A stretch of 64,000 nt of DNA from Bryoerythrophyllum caledonicum. Its lineage: Eukaryota > Streptophyta > Bryopsida > Pottiales > Pottiaceae. The position numbers were made by a program, and so were the translations under genes. Below the pieces are notes generated by a model. That model made no database searches. It had not been told where the DNA came from and saw nothing but the letters and a program-made list of their open reading frames with translations. Shown here piece after piece: positions 27,961 to 39,494 of this stretch. Position 1 is the stretch's first letter, and each line of letters opens with the position of its first letter. The DNA lies in NCBI GenBank assembly GCA_963971425.1, contig OZ020516.1:12140593-12204592 (forward strand), written 5' to 3'.

Positions 27961-29164
27961 AATTGCATTGGAGGATTTGTGTTTCCAAACACCGCAGTCA
28001 ACATTCTATTACTTCTTAGCATTAGACATCGATGAAAAACACTTTCAAGTATTTCTTTTTGCATTGCAGGTATTGCAACTTGGAGCAATCCATTGCTGGC
28101 GTGTACCAGTGGCTCTGACCTTGTCTATTCTGCTTCTATGTTGTTTGCGGAGATGATTCGGTTTGATTTCTAGATTCTTCTACGGTACCTCCTCCATGTT
28201 GCGGGCTTGTTGATGGTGTTTTCCGGTGGGCCAATTTCTTGTTGTCCTAAATTGTGATAGGGTACCATAGGAGTGAAATCAGGTTCATGGCCAGCAAGAC
28301 CTTTTTATATGAGGGGGTTGTGGTTGGACCTGTGCTAGCCGGAGGTGATGACTGGTGAACCACAAATTTTGGTGGTTTTGCAGGTGTAGGTTTCTAATTT
28401 ATACCTAATGCAATTGACACAATGGCTGATTTAATGCGTCAATAAGCCTATCCAAAACTAAAATTGGATTCACTAGAAAAATCCCCAACTCAAGGTGCAA
28501 ATTTCACTCACATCCGAGTCAAACTGCCCACCAAACTACCTCCAAAGTTTAGACACTAATTTTTATTATTTTTATAGCCACATAAAAATGTGGATTTTTC
28601 AAAGTCCTAGAAACTTCAATTTATCTACTTTCCTAGAATAATACTATTATTAGGAGTCCAAAACCACACTCAAAATTGAAAAATAATGATTTTTTCGCAA
28701 AAGTTAGCGTTTGCAAAATTCAATCCTAGCAACTTTGGCACCAAAACTGGTGGTTTAAGGTTCCTGACACGATTTAGGGTCCCAACTGAATAACATATCC
28801 AATTTGCAATTGAGTTGCTCCTAGTGTGAACACGGCTATTAAGAAATCGGTTCATGCAATAGCCCAAACCGTTAGCCCGACACATTGTGAACGAAGTAAC
28901 AAAAAAACTAGTTCTAAAAAAAATCCAAACCACTTACAGTGTGAACGCGCTACTACATAAATAAGCTCCAGCAACTCCTCTTCCTCCTCCAATTCTTCCA
29001 TCAGTCATAACTTCCTCAAAATTTGTCAGATTTGCGAGTTTTTTTATTGCGTTCTCTTTCTTTACACGCATTCTACGACATTGTTCTAGGTACCCAATTT
29101 TTTTTTAAAACTCACCCAAGCTCAAATTCAAGAACTAAAGAGAGGAATGTGGGAGGATATTTGT
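27961..29164. other. non-coding region between gypsy gag and 5' LTR
   Basis: About 1.2 kb, AT-rich. I see no open frame with protein features, and no primer-binding site complementary to a tRNA 3' end. It may be the gypsy 5' leader or unrelated inserted sequence. Confidence 0.35.
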
Positions 29165-29525
29165 CAAGTGAATAACCAATAAATCACAGAAGTAGTCAAG
29201 TGTCTCGCATGCCACAAAAGGACAATCAATTAATGCAAGTAGTATAAGAAAATGCGGAGCCTTTACTAATGTTAAACAGTCACTTTCAAGCAAAGATAAT
29301 TACTAAATACTCTCAAACTCACTCACAAAGCTTGACTTGACAAAGACGTCAAGTCAAGGACGTGTGCGACGCCATACGCACACACACAACCCTAAGCGGA
29401 TGGAAATCATCCACGGATGAATGTGGTGCATTGTCGTACGTCCCTAAACCCATATATTAGTAACAAACTATTGTATGCTATATCTACAATATGGAGAGGC
29501 CCTTGACCCCATGTCCCGTGAAAAT
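29165..29525 (-). repeat. 5' LTR remnant of the Ty3/gypsy element
   Basis: It is co-linear with 10040-10395, sharing AAAGCTTGACTTGACAAAG and GATGGAAATCATC. It lacks the segment starting GTCCTAACCAACAT seen in the other copies, so it is truncated at the transcription-start side. Confidence 0.65.
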
Positions 29526-30300
29526 GCAATTACTTATCCGTTTGGCGCCCAATTCATATTTCTACAAAATCAATATATGTGTTCATTTTTTCTTTGAATT
29601 AACTTTGATGGAAAAGTAATGCCTAATTTTAGAATTTATCAATACAAAATTGAAATCAAATTATGACTCAAACTTTGGGGAGATTTACACAACATCTAAC
29701 GATTGATGGAATAAATTATGGTATTTAAAGTTACCAAATAATGGTAACGAAAATTGTGAACTTTGGAGGGTATGTTACTTTAATTCATCAATAGATTCTT
29801 GCAAGATTTTTTTACTTTGAATAAAAGAGATTAACCTGTAAACTAAGCTAGTAGCTTTGCAATGACATATCATATGTCTACTTTTGTCTACTTAATTGTA
29901 TACAAAAATGTTCCAAACTTATATACATTAAAAGGGAAGTTTTGTATTTGACAAGAGAGATTTTTAATTACAAAACAATGAAGAATCTCTTGAAGACAAT
30001 TTTCAATCAAATTTTAAGACCAAAATTATATTGCATGTGAATGAAATACAACATAGTATGTGGTATGGTATTCAATGTGTTTTATTGTATTTTATGTATT
30101 TTGTGTTGATTTCTTAGTTTTTCCATGGGTTCTATTACTGCAAATCATACTCTGATTTTTGCAAAGTGTTCATGTAATATGTGCACAAATATGAACTTCA
30201 AATTTCACAACCTAATTTGTCATGGATTTCATATAGATTGAGATTTAACACCTCCAAAGTCCACATTAGGGTCTTGTGGCTCCAAAGGATTATCTAGGGA
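29526..30300 (+). repeat. Dispersed repeat R1, uninterrupted copy (empty site)
   Basis: About 0.77 kb is homologous to 42020-42180 joined to 50868-51480. It runs across the point where the 8.7-kb DNA transposon sits in that other copy, with AATTATGGTATTTAAAG here. It therefore gives the pre-insertion structure. Non-coding, AT-rich. Confidence 0.85.
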
Positions 30301-30332
30301 TTGCTTGTAGCCCGTTGAGAACAACAGAAATC

Positions 30333-30659
30333 CACTACACTAAATATTAGTGTTATAGTAGTGGTACAATGACTGTACTTATCCCAATACACAATTTGTA
30401 AATAACTTGACAATTAGTCTTTAGCTACCAATATCATCAATGTGACCTCCAATCAACCGCCTACTAGCTGCCTAGAATCTTCTTCTATTATGGATACACT
30501 AAATGTCCACAAGTAAAAAAATCATATTACAATCTTTACAGAAATTGACAAAGAGAGTACTGATTGGCATTTAGTGTATTGTTTTATCACTACACTAATT
30601 GCCTAATTCACAATTTTTATTTAGGACATATTACACAAAAAGTGATATTTAGTGTAGTG
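30333..30659. mobile_element. CACTACAC-family MITE, 327 bp
   Basis: It starts CACTACACTAAATATTAG and ends ATATTTAGTGTAGTG, forming inverted termini of about 15 bp. Internal sequence is shared with 41780-41985 and 51.7-51.95 kb. No coding capacity. Termini resemble CACTA-superfamily ends, but I see no clear 3-bp target duplication. Confidence 0.65.
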
Positions 30660-32795
30660 CATAACTAAAAAAGTAAAACTCAAAGCTCACGGTATCTTTC
30701 CAAAGTAACGCTACTTTCTCCTCGAAGATTCCGCCCTGGGACCTTTTCCAATAAAGTACACTTTTCGATAAAGTAACGTTTTCGATACCCGCCGAGGCCC
30801 GCCACGGCCCGGCGCTCTACCGGGTCGGACCCCCGAGCCAGGCCTCCGCCCGCCGAAACGGCGGGCGTCGTCTCCTCCACGGACCCATAACGTAGACTGT
30901 ACAGACGCAGCACGCCTTTCTCCGTCGTCGCTCTCTTCTCTTCTGTCTGTTCCGCTTCACTGTGGCAACCACCCGCGACCAAACCCTACCTCTCCCCGGC
31001 CCCGCCCCGCCCCCGCCCCCGCCACTGCTGCAATTCGGCCATGCGCTCCCTCGCCGGTACATTCCCTCTCGCGCTGCGCTGTTAGTTACCACTGGTAGTT
31101 GCGCTCTGCCTCCTCTCGTCGATCGGATGCTGTTTCAGGCCGGTTTCTTGGGAGGGGCTGTGGCAATGCGATTTCTGTAGGGGATCGGCTGCTTTTTTGG
31201 TTGATATTTGAGTTTTGGTGCGGGAGAGGTTGAGTTCGGTGATGGTGCTGCGTGGAGGGGGAAGGGGCGGGTTTTCGGGGGTTGATGAACTGGAGTTTGT
31301 GTTTTTGTGTTGTAACCCTTGCTTGTGTGTTGCAGGAACTGTTGGAGTGCCTTTTTAGTCGGAACGCAAGTGATTTGGACGGAATTGAGCTGTCCGGCTT
31401 TTCTGAAGGTGAGGCCATCTTTCGTCGCATTGTTTGCGACAGTTCAGGGGTGAGTGCTGGATGGTCGAGTGAAGGCTGGCTTCGATCTGTCACGTGCTGC
31501 ATTATGGGACAGCAACTGCATTGTTGAATTGAGAGTCAACGTGGAAGGAGATTGTGACCTATATTATGGTTCACTTCTTCCCTGGAATAACAATAAACCT
31601 GTCAATCGAGTTTTAAGTGTTCTGGATATCTCATGGAAAGAATTCCAGTTACCCTCATGTAGGAGGGAACATAGTAAGATGTTGGTCAGTAGTATTTTTT
31701 GGTGAAGAGTCTGCCTTTTTTCTCCGTCACATATTGCGCAAACGGTAGCTTTGAATATCGCATTGTGCGTGCCTCGCTATTTTCTTCATCTGAAGATCGA
31801 CGCGTTGCGAATTGCCACTTTCTTTGGAATATCCTGCCTGGCGAAGTTGGGTACTTGATGAGGCTTTCACTGGAAAATCGGCATGCTGCCGAATTATGAT
31901 GTGGTCATTAAATTTTTCCGTTGTCTTCCCACTGTTTTGTGTCAAGTTGCTTGGGCAATATTACACACTGGAAGAATCGTTTAAGTAGCTGCAAGGAGTG
32001 ATCGACAGTGATTTGTACAGGCACTGCCAATCACTTGCTGGTATAGAATAAACAGTCGTCCGAAGATACACATGCTCTTTGTATCGTTAACGGCGTCGTC
32101 ATGAATCCTGCTACAGCTTGTTAGTTGATCAATAAGTTTCAATTCCAAGTGTACGAGTGCCGAAAATCAACAGTATGCATGTTCCATGCATAGTCTGTTG
32201 TAGGCTTTGGAAGTTAATTAGTTGTAATGAAAACCTCGTCCTGCAATTCAATGTCTGATGTTTTTGTGCCATGCATGTTTGTTGCACGGGCCTGCCTCGA
32301 CCAGGTGTCGACTCTGCAGTTCAAGTCTGCTTCAAGAATACAGCAAGGAGTACTGGCCCTACTCTTATTTGCTGCTACTTATGAACTTTTACTTTCCCTC
32401 GTTGGGAGGTTCTATCTGTACAATCTATACTTTGTGACATATCAATCCTGGCCGGTTCTGTATGTTGACTTGGGAAGAGGTCTTTCGCGCAGAGTGGCAG
32501 GTTGTGCAAGCCCTACCTTAGCTGCTTCTGTTTTTGGATGTTCGTTTATTTAATATAAGAGTTTTGCAGCTGCTTCTTTTTGCAACATAGGCATTAAGGC
32601 AAGAGGTTTTTGTGGTTGGATTGTTTGTGTCCATTAGGATGCCTTGTGTTTTGAAGTTAGTGGGATGCTTATGGGTAGTATGTCGATGTTAGTAGAGCTT
32701 TAAGTTGCCGATAGAGATTGATATAGTGTATCACTTCATTGTATACCACGTTAAGATAGTTCAATTTGGGTGGTGCAGAGAAAGAAGGGTTCGTG
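30660..32795 (+). promoter_or_regulatory. promoter and spliced 5' leader of the full-length DRB gene
   Basis: Duplicated counterpart of 5340-6390. A leader exon (about 31336-31409, after TTGCAG and before GTGAGGCC) precedes a long intron ending GGTGCAG at 32778. The intron contains about 1.15 kb (31.43-32.6 kb) that is missing from the other copy. Small frames inside it show no protein features. Confidence 0.6.
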
Positions 32796-34850
32796 ATGTA
32801 TAAAAGCCAGCTGCAAGAGTATGCCCAAAAGGCTGGTCTTATGCACCCTACATATGACCATGTTAAAGAGGGAGCGTCACATGAACCTCGGTTCAAGTCA
32901 ACCGTATGGGTAAATAATCAAAGCTACGAATCTCCTCCCGGTTTTTCAACCCTAAGATCAGCAGAGCATGCTGCAGCGAAGGTGGCTCTTGATTTTCTTC
33001 AGAAAACGCAGACAAAGGGGGTAGTACCTAGTCCAGTGGTGAGTTCTCTGTTCTCTTAGTAATCATGGTTCCTTTTTTTCCTCGATTGCTGTGTCAGATT
33101 TAGCTGTTTCTTCATTCGTTTCATACTAGAACTTCTTCATTTTAGTGCTTAATCTGTACTTGATATCTGGGTCGGTGGAGTCGTATCTAAGTCAGGTTCG
33201 TGGTAGGTGTGGTGCAGCATGAGTCAGGTCTTTGTAAGAATCTATTGCAAGAGTTTGCTCAGAAGAATGGGTATCCGTTACCCCAATACAAAATCATGCG
33301 GCAAGGGGAGGAGCACTCACTTGTATTCACAGCCACTGTTGAAATTGCTGGTGTGAGCTACAGTGGTGGTGGTGGTAAAAGCAAGAAGGAGGCAGAGATA
33401 AAGGCAGCTCGAACTGCCCTTCTTGCCATTCAGGCCTCTGAACCAGGTATTTTCGACGTGCGCAATATTTCATAATTGCCCGCAATCGGTGGTAGCGTTT
33501 ATTATATCCTAGAGGACCTGATGTAATCGGCTAGTGTGTCATAGCAGGTCTTCAGCTCCACTGTTCCTGTGTGTTGGCTATAATGTCTGAACGTATTGAA
33601 ATGCGTGAACTTTTTTTCCGACTGAGTAAATGTATGATGTTGGAGAGCTGTAGGAGCAACTTATGTATGCATATGTTGTGATACTAATTTTTTCCTCACA
33701 GCTACAGGTGTGGGATTACCTCCAGTCGAGCCTCGACCACTAGCACAGCCTCTACCTGGTCCGGTAAGAAAGCACTTCATGGGTCAATTTCATGTTACAA
33801 CCTATCTGTTTGTCAGCCTTTGCAAAAATAAGGTTCATTGTTCAGTTTCAGTTGCATTGTCGTAGCATCGCCAGCATGTGAACTGTATAGATTCAAGTTC
33901 ATCGTCAGTGTTACTCGTTAATCTCATGCACTCTTTCTGTACGATTATTAGTAAATTGTTTCTCCTTGCCGACACGTATCGGAGCTCATAATCTGTACTG
34001 TCCGCAGATTACGAATTTCGTGAATTCTCATCAGAAGCGGAAGAAGAGAGGAAGAGCAACTCCTTTATTGCTTGAGGAACCAAATGCGACGCGAGTGAAG
34101 CAATGCTTAGGGCAAGTCGTTGGGCCAGTTCAACTCCAGCAAATGCATCAAGTGCACCCGATTCACCCGATGCACCCGGTGCCTCAGGTTTCTCATATGC
34201 CTCACATGTTGCACGTACCACCAATGAATCAGTTGCCCCAACCATTTCCAGTGAACACTATTGGTTACTCTGGACAGAGTGTCGTGCCACTTGAGTGGAA
34301 TCAGGAGCTTGGTGTTTCCTCCAAGCCAACGGCGGTCTACAGTGAGTCTATTCAAGTGGGAAACTTCATGCCACAGGACACAACCATGACAGAGTCCGTG
34401 TGGGGCCCAGTCGCTCCACACGGGACGGATCAAACTCTGGATACACCCGCAGAGAATCATCTGACAACCGCTTCAGGGCATACGGAGACCGCAGCCGTTG
34501 AAGCTCAGGTGGCAACAGCAAAGACTGAGCCTGCCGCAGTACAGCAGGTTCCACTGGAGGAGCATCCAGTGAGTCTTGTAACAACAGAGGTGAAAGAAAC
34601 CATCACAGTGACAGAATCACATGTGTCGTCCGTGTCCACCTCGGAAGTGGTCTCAGTACAGCCTCAAATGTCCGCCCCTGTAAAAGTGAAGGAAGAGTTA
34701 GGTGCTGCGCAAGTGAGTGCGGTATTAGAACCGGTCTCTGGAGCTACAACCACAACACCCGTATCAGTCGCCCCACACACATTGGCGAACGGCGAATTGA
34801 AAGCTGAAATAAAGAGACCGACGGATTCCGTCTCTTCGGGAGCTGCCTAG
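32796..34850 (+). CDS. Double-stranded RNA-binding protein (DRB family), full length
   Basis: Four GT-AG exons: 32796-33038, 33218-33446, 33702-33763 and 34008-34850, 459 codons in total. dsRBD1 is at residues 1-70 (MYKSQLQEYAQK, then EHAAAKVALDFL). dsRBD2 is at about 83-152 (ESGLCKNLLQEF, then KEAEIKAARTALLA). A Pro-rich linker and a basic QKRKKRGRA stretch follow, then a low-complexity tail of about 250 residues: first Met/His/Pro/Gln-rich, then Thr/Val/Glu/Ala-rich. Land-plant DRB proteins act with Dicer-like enzymes in microRNA and siRNA production; the tail is not conserved and is probably disordered. The start matches DRB2-type proteins. Intron positions and phases are identical in the truncated paralogue at 6.4-8.1 kb. 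Confidence 0.9.
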
Positions 34851-35814
34851 GTTCTACAGCGTAACCCGTACTCTAGGTCAGACTGCTACACTCTCCTCAT
34901 CAACTTGTCTTATTCTATACCTTGTGCAGTTCTATCACGATGCGGTGTGGTGTGTGTAGAATCTCTTCTACGAGTATTTATAGAACTGTAAGCCACCACC
35001 GGTAGATCAAATCAGAAACGCGCATTTTTCAATTTCAATCAGCTTATTGATGAAATCCCGACCTAACACGTTGTACTGGTCTGTTGTTTTCTTTGCCACC
35101 CTCAGGCTTTACAAGAATCGGTGGGCATTTCCAGATACCCAGCCGAAGACACAAGCTGCTGTAGAAGGGTTTCGTATGTATCATGTACAAGGGGCGTGCG
35201 ATTTGACCTGCCCTGTGTATTAGCTCCCCCTCAATTAGTCCACATGATCATGTAAATTGTTGAGACAATTTTGACATCACTGGCCTCTCTCTAAATTATT
35301 ATCTCTCCTGTTCCACCCCTCTCTCTACTGTTCGGATGCGCTTTAAATGCGGTGATTTTAACACTTTTAAATCATAACTTTCACTGTACCCAGGAGCTGG
35401 TGAAAGTGAAAAAGCCGCACCTGGTGACTTTCCGTATATAGATGTGGGCGAGCGAAGCGCACTGTTGCTTCACGATGATCCGCCTGCTGATCGTCACATG
35501 GCTGCGCGCCACTGTCAGGTTCGCATTTAGCCGACCTCGTCGCGCTCCTCCCTCCGCCAACCCGCTCTAGGGCACGGCAGTCTTGCGCACACTCGCCTGC
35601 AACCATGTTAGAGAGACAATCCTGTGAGGGAATGGTGAGAAGGTGGGCGTTTTGATTTGGGCTGTGGGTGACTTGGGGTTTAGTCGTTGGAGGGAGATTT
35701 GTGGGTTCGAGATGGACGCGTTCATCCTTGGTGTCTGCGAGGTGTGGGATTGTGCGATTGAGTGTTGGGCATTCTAGTTTTGGGAGCTTGTGGATCGAAT
35801 CGGCTGCTTCAGCG
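34851..35814. other. DRB 3' region and extensin-gene promoter
   Basis: Non-coding spacer of about 960 bp. A frame running into the next gene from 35668 lacks a signal-peptide start and I treat that part as leader. Confidence 0.5.
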
Positions 35815-36582
35815 ATGGACGAGAGAACGAGCATTCGCGACGTTATGACAATGTACCTGATTCTCGCCTTCTTCGCGATCTTCTGCCTTCCTGGGGCGGT
35901 GCAAGGATCTCACCTTGAAGCGCGCGTTGCAGATGTGAGTCCGCCGCCGAATCCTTACTGGCTAGAGAATTTGCCTCCGTTCGCCCCACCTCCTGCTTAC
36001 TGGAATCCGGGGCCTTCACCTCCTTCGCCTCCGCCACCATCGCCTCCGCCGCCATCGCCTCCGCCACCATCGCCTCCGCCACCATCGCCTCCGCCACCAT
36101 CGCCTCCGCCACCATCGCCTCCGCCGCCATCGCCTCCGCCGCCTTCGCCTCCGCCACCTTCACCTCCGCCACCTTCACCGCCTCCTCCTTCACCGCCGCC
36201 TCCTTCTCCACCGCCTCCTTCACGTCCTCCTCCTTCTCCGTCGCCGCCCTCTGTTGCGCTACCACACTCGCCTCCTCCTGTCGATCCTCCTGAGAGCCCT
36301 TCTTACATCGAGCCTCCGGCACCGCCATCGCTGCCTCCTTCCGCGTCCCCTCCCTCGGTGATCGTACTACCTCCGCGGCCGCCGGCAGGTTCGCAAACTC
36401 CGCCGGGGGCGCAGGCGCGCGTGTGGAACGAATCGGAGAAGGCTGGGGTGGTGATAGTGGCGCTCGCCGCGCTGTTGCAAGTGCTGGTGGTGATCTACCT
36501 GCTCTTCAAGCGGCGCCAAATGCTGGGGATGGTGGAGGAGGACGACAACCCTAATTCCAATCACGGCTTCCATTCCGCATGA
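35815..36582 (+). CDS. Proline-rich extensin-like membrane protein
   Basis: Intronless, 255 residues from the ATG at 35815. An N-terminal hydrophobic stretch (YLILAFFAIFCLPGAVQG) serves as signal peptide. Residues about 60-145 are tandem Ser-Pro4 units (16 or so), the extensin hydroxylation and arabinosylation motif, followed by a looser Pro/Ser-rich part. A transmembrane helix (about 208-228, VVIVALAALLQVLVVIYLLF) and a short KRR-flanked acidic cytoplasmic tail end the protein. It is thus a wall-embedded ectodomain anchored in the plasma membrane, like the front half of a proline-rich receptor kinase but without a kinase. I chose the 35815 start because the signal peptide follows closely; an upstream in-frame start at 35668 would bury it. 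Confidence 0.8.
   Translation: MDERTSIRDVMTMYLILAFFAIFCLPGAVQGSHLEARVADVSPPPNPYWLENLPPFAPPPAYWNPGPSPPSPPPPSPPPPSPPPPSPPPPSPPPPSPPPPSPPPPSPPPPSPPPPSPPPPSPPPPSPPPPSPPPPSRPPPSPSPPSVALPHSPPPVDPPESPSYIEPPAPPSLPPSASPPSVIVLPPRPPAGSQTPPGAQARVWNESEKAGVVIVALAALLQVLVVIYLLFKRRQMLGMVEEDDNPNSNHGFHSA
36000..36235 (+). repeat. 15-bp coding tandem repeat (Ser-Pro4)
   Basis: About sixteen copies of a unit such as CCATCGCCTCCGCCA. Synonymous variation increases toward the 3' end, suggesting recent expansion of the 5' units. Confidence 0.9.
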
Positions 36583-37928
36583 AATGACATGACATGACTT
36601 GTTTCTCTTGAAACAATTGGGGTTCCTTCTCCCCACGAGTGCGTCACACGAAGAGGAAGTATCTTCTGGATACTCTGTAGGAGTAGCGTCTGCACCAGTG
36701 GCCGCCATTGAATCTCCCTTGCTGTAAGTTTCCACTCCCTGCTCCTGGATTTGAGTGAATTCTTCCATCTTCTTCCATGTTCCATCTTCTTCCATCTTCT
36801 CCATCTTCCATCTCGATGTCGGATTGATTGTTCTCGGTGGGGTTGTGGTGTGTTCAGGGCGCAAAGAGCTGGAGCTGGCGTGTGTTGTAGAGTTGCCGAA
36901 AGTTGCAGGTCCGAAGGGGTTTTGTACAGGGCTACCTCTCTCTCTCTCTCTGTTTGAAGTATTGTTGGATTGTTGTTGCCCGAGGTAGTATTCCTGACTC
37001 AGAGGTTATTCAAGTTTGGCATTCATTTTTTCTGAGACCTGGATGCGCTTTCTAGCATAGGCATGGTCGTTATCCATGTTGGATTCTTATTGGTTAATTA
37101 AAGAGACGGGGAGGACAATCTTGTATCGTTCTCCTCCATTTCCAAGAGTTATACTGACTTCTAGCCATGTCATTATCTTCCTCACTGATGTCCCTCCTGC
37201 TTTTTGACCTTTGAGATAAACGATTCTGTGGGTCTGATTATACAACGCGGGTACAGGAAACCAATTCCTCCTTCACATCTGCAGGGTCAGTGCCATGGAC
37301 GGCTGTAAAGTAACATTACAAGTTCCGACCACTTGTCTTACAAAACATGCCACCTTTAGTCTGTCATCTTGCACTTGCAAGTGTAAACCACTTGTAAATG
37401 CGCCACAAGGCAGCAAGGTCTCCTCTTCTTCATCTCTTTGATTCACCATCATAAAGGATAAGGTTTATCTAGCTAAGGAATGTTATGTTGTGAGTAGGTC
37501 TTCCATACCTCAAAGAACAGCTGCATCAGAACAAACCCAGCACCCAGAGACACGGCGAGGATTCCAAAGCGCGCCAGGTATGTATACCTAGACTCTATCA
37601 TTACACTAAAGGTTTGGTATTATGTTACAAGAAAAGCAATGCAGCATTGCCCTTTGACAAACTACACAGAAAGGTAGACTACTCCATCCAAAATTGCTGG
37701 CTTGATAAGATGACATCAAAGTAACAGGACACAAAATAATTACTAGTCTGTTCTAAAGTGTAGCAGAGTAGAACCTATATACCTGTTCTCTCATGGTAGT
37801 ATCATAACAGCAGCAACGCACATGACACTGTATGTTTCACCTATGATAACCATGTTGTCTCGGACCGATCGCTTCCAAACCCCTTGCACTCACAGACAAC
37901 CTCCAGACAACGAAAAGAATGTCCTACA
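36583..37928. other. intergenic region between convergent extensin and RCL1 genes
   Basis: No supported gene. Contains a CT microsatellite (about 36940-36952) and an imperfect repeat of CCATCTTCTTCCATGTT-like sequence at 36766-36812. Confidence 0.5.
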
Positions 37929-39053
37929 CTATGACGTTTTCCTAAAGATATTTCTGTACCCGCTCCCAACGCAGGTGAGGATGACGGTGCCAGTGCTGGG
38001 ATCAGGCTTGATGCTGAACTGCACACCTAAGATCTGCTTGATGTGTCTCAACGTGAGAATGGCGTGCGGCGACAGCTTACCGACCCTCACCTTGGAGACG
38101 TCCTCGGGGCACAAGGCGCACAGGATGAACAGCAAGCTCTGGTGCGTGGAGTCCACCACGCCGCCCTCCTTGATCTCCTCCAGCAGCTGCATCGCGGCGC
38201 GGCTGCCGATGTCCTCCGGCAGCAGCGGCGGCGCGGCCTTCTCCTCGTCGTCGTCTCCCGCGGAGGGGGCGGTGGCGCCTTCCGCGCTGATGAGGCACCC
38301 GCTTGTCGTCTCGGCGACCAGGCTAACGCCGTAGCCGGGGGAGTTTCCAGCCTCCGGCCCGGACGCGTGGTCCGTGAACACGTACACGTCCGGCAGGAAC
38401 GCGTTGAGCACCCCGCGCGCCGCGTCCACCATGCGGTTCGACATCTGCGGCGAAACCCTAGCGGAGTACGCCACTCCACGCACGCGCTTCACCATGCCCT
38501 CGTCCATCCAGGTGACGGCCGTCAGGCTCGTCGCCACGATCGGGACCTTAACCCTAACCTCGCCTCCGCCGAGGGGCGGCGCGCCTCGGCGCACAACCTT
38601 GAGCTCCAAGCTCTCCGTCGCCACGCCGAAGTGCTTCAAGATAGGCAGGGTGGCCGTCCGGAACGTGTCCATGCTCGGATCCTTCCCCCCATTCGTAATC
38701 CCCCGCAGCACCGCGCTCAGCGGCTTCTTCCCGAACAGCCCGAGCACGAGAACCGCCTCCAGAAAGTAGCCGATAGGCCGCCCCGCGCCGCACTCGTGCG
38801 TGAGCTCACGGTGGCCGGTGAGAATCCCGGGCTTGTAGCGCAGCTTCGTCCCCGTCTCGTTGATCTCCACGGAGCAGCCATTGGACAGCTTCTCCAGGAG
38901 GCGCAGGAACGACGCCTCGTGGTCTCGCAGGCCCGGGCGCGACGAGCCCGCGCGGATGTCATCGATGCGCAGCGGCGTGCCGGCCAGCGTCGCCAGCAGC
39001 AACCGCTGCCGGAAGTGCTGCGCTCCCCGCAGCTTGATCACGTCGTGCCCCAT
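37929..39053 (-). CDS. RCL1: RNA 3'-terminal phosphate cyclase-like protein (rRNA processing)
   Basis: Intronless, 374 residues, ATG at 39053. Conserved RCL1/RTC-fold blocks are FRQRLLLATLAGTPLRIDDI near the N-terminus, SFLRLLEKLSNG, ECGAGRPIGYFLEA, NGGKDPSMDTFRTATLPILK, and SRMVD-like SNRMVDAARG with VYVFTDH and SPGYGVSLVAETTSG. RCL1 is the nucleolar, catalytically inactive cyclase relative that works with Bms1 in early pre-18S rRNA cleavage. Length matches the family (about 370). The gene is GC-rich relative to its neighbours, and long shadow frames occur on both strands because of this. A telo-box-like motif lies about 55 bp upstream. Confidence 0.92.
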   Translation of the reverse strand: MGHDVIKLRGAQHFRQRLLLATLAGTPLRIDDIRAGSSRPGLRDHEASFLRLLEKLSNGCSVEINETGTKLRYKPGILTGHRELTHECGAGRPIGYFLEAVLVLGLFGKKPLSAVLRGITNGGKDPSMDTFRTATLPILKHFGVATESLELKVVRRGAPPLGGGEVRVKVPIVATSLTAVTWMDEGMVKRVRGVAYSARVSPQMSNRMVDAARGVLNAFLPDVYVFTDHASGPEAGNSPGYGVSLVAETTSGCLISAEGATAPSAGDDDEEKAAPPLLPEDIGSRAAMQLLEEIKEGGVVDSTHQSLLFILCALCPEDVSKVRVGKLSPHAILTLRHIKQILGVQFSIKPDPSTGTVILTCVGSGYRNIFRKTS

Positions 39054-39107
39054 CGCTGCATCTGCGTCCGTCTCTGTGAATGCGCGCTTGCAAGCCTACC
39101 TGCAACC

Positions 39108-39117
39108 CCTAAACCCT
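39108..39117 (-). promoter_or_regulatory. telo-box-like element upstream of RCL1
   Basis: CCTAAACCCT about 55 bp upstream of the RCL1 start, with further TTAAACCCT occurrences at about 39139 and 39260. In plants telo-boxes are enriched in promoters of ribosome-biogenesis genes, which suits RCL1. Function here is inferred. Confidence 0.45.
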
Positions 39118-39270
39118 CACGAATGCCGTGAGACCTCCTTAAACCCTGTCTACGCTTCTCAAGAGTTCACCAGATACCTGCTCTGGTATCCGCCAGGTAT
39201 TATCCGGGTATCCCTCGTGCATCAACTGGATATCGTGTGGAAAAGCGGGACCTCTTTCCTTAAACCCTGG

Positions 39271-39494
39271 TTAACGCTTAAACGTCAGTCGGGAGCCGTA
39301 TATACTGGACCGTATTTTACTCTATACAATACATGAAATGTATCAAAGTTTAGCAAGACTTACACCTTTGGATTGAAGAATCTTCTACTAACATCTTTCA
39401 TTTGGGAGCCATTTCAATATTTGGACCTTATCATGTTCAAATACATGTAGGATACGGTGGCCACCACCAGCACCTTCTGACGTTTGAAGGTTAA
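39271..39494 (-). mobile_element. piggyBac-like MITE, family B, copy 1
   Basis: Ends are TTAACGCTTAAACGTCAG and its near complement ending at TTAA 39491-39494. The body aligns with the STT3-intron copy (57675-57897) in opposite orientation. TTAA at both ends matches the piggyBac target. A second diverged fragment of the same family follows at about 39530-39700, without termini. Confidence 0.7.

Larger units (their letters stand above)
9948..29525 (-). mobile_element. Decayed Ty3/gypsy LTR retrotransposon, split by a LINE
   Basis: On the minus strand the order is LTR-like repeat (29.5 kb), gag (27.9-26.7), protease (about 26.3), reverse transcriptase N-part (24.0-23.8), LINE insertion (23.7-13.35), reverse transcriptase C-part (13.3-13.0), RNase H (12.9-12.25), integrase (12.25-11.5), PHD finger (11.3-10.75), LTR (10.5-9.95). 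This protease-RT-RNH-INT order defines Ty3/gypsy. All frames carry several stops and frameshifts, so the element is dead. Without the LINE it is about 9 kb. Neither LTR has crisp TG...CA ends, and I could not identify a primer-binding site. Confidence 0.85.

Noticed and set aside
31252-31527. Possible coding leader exon fused in frame to the full-length DRB protein
   Set aside because: The leader exon could read in frame into dsRBD1, but no upstream ATG is apparent and the paralogous leader contains a frameshift and stop. Treated as 5' untranslated.
35843-36328. 161-codon minus-strand frame with Glu-Ala-Val repeats
   Set aside because: Antisense shadow of the Ser-Pro4 repeat in the extensin-like gene.
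38043-39131. 362-codon plus-strand frame opposite RCL1
   Set aside because: Shadow of the GC-rich RCL1 gene: Arg/Ala/His-rich, while the minus strand matches a conserved family over its full length.
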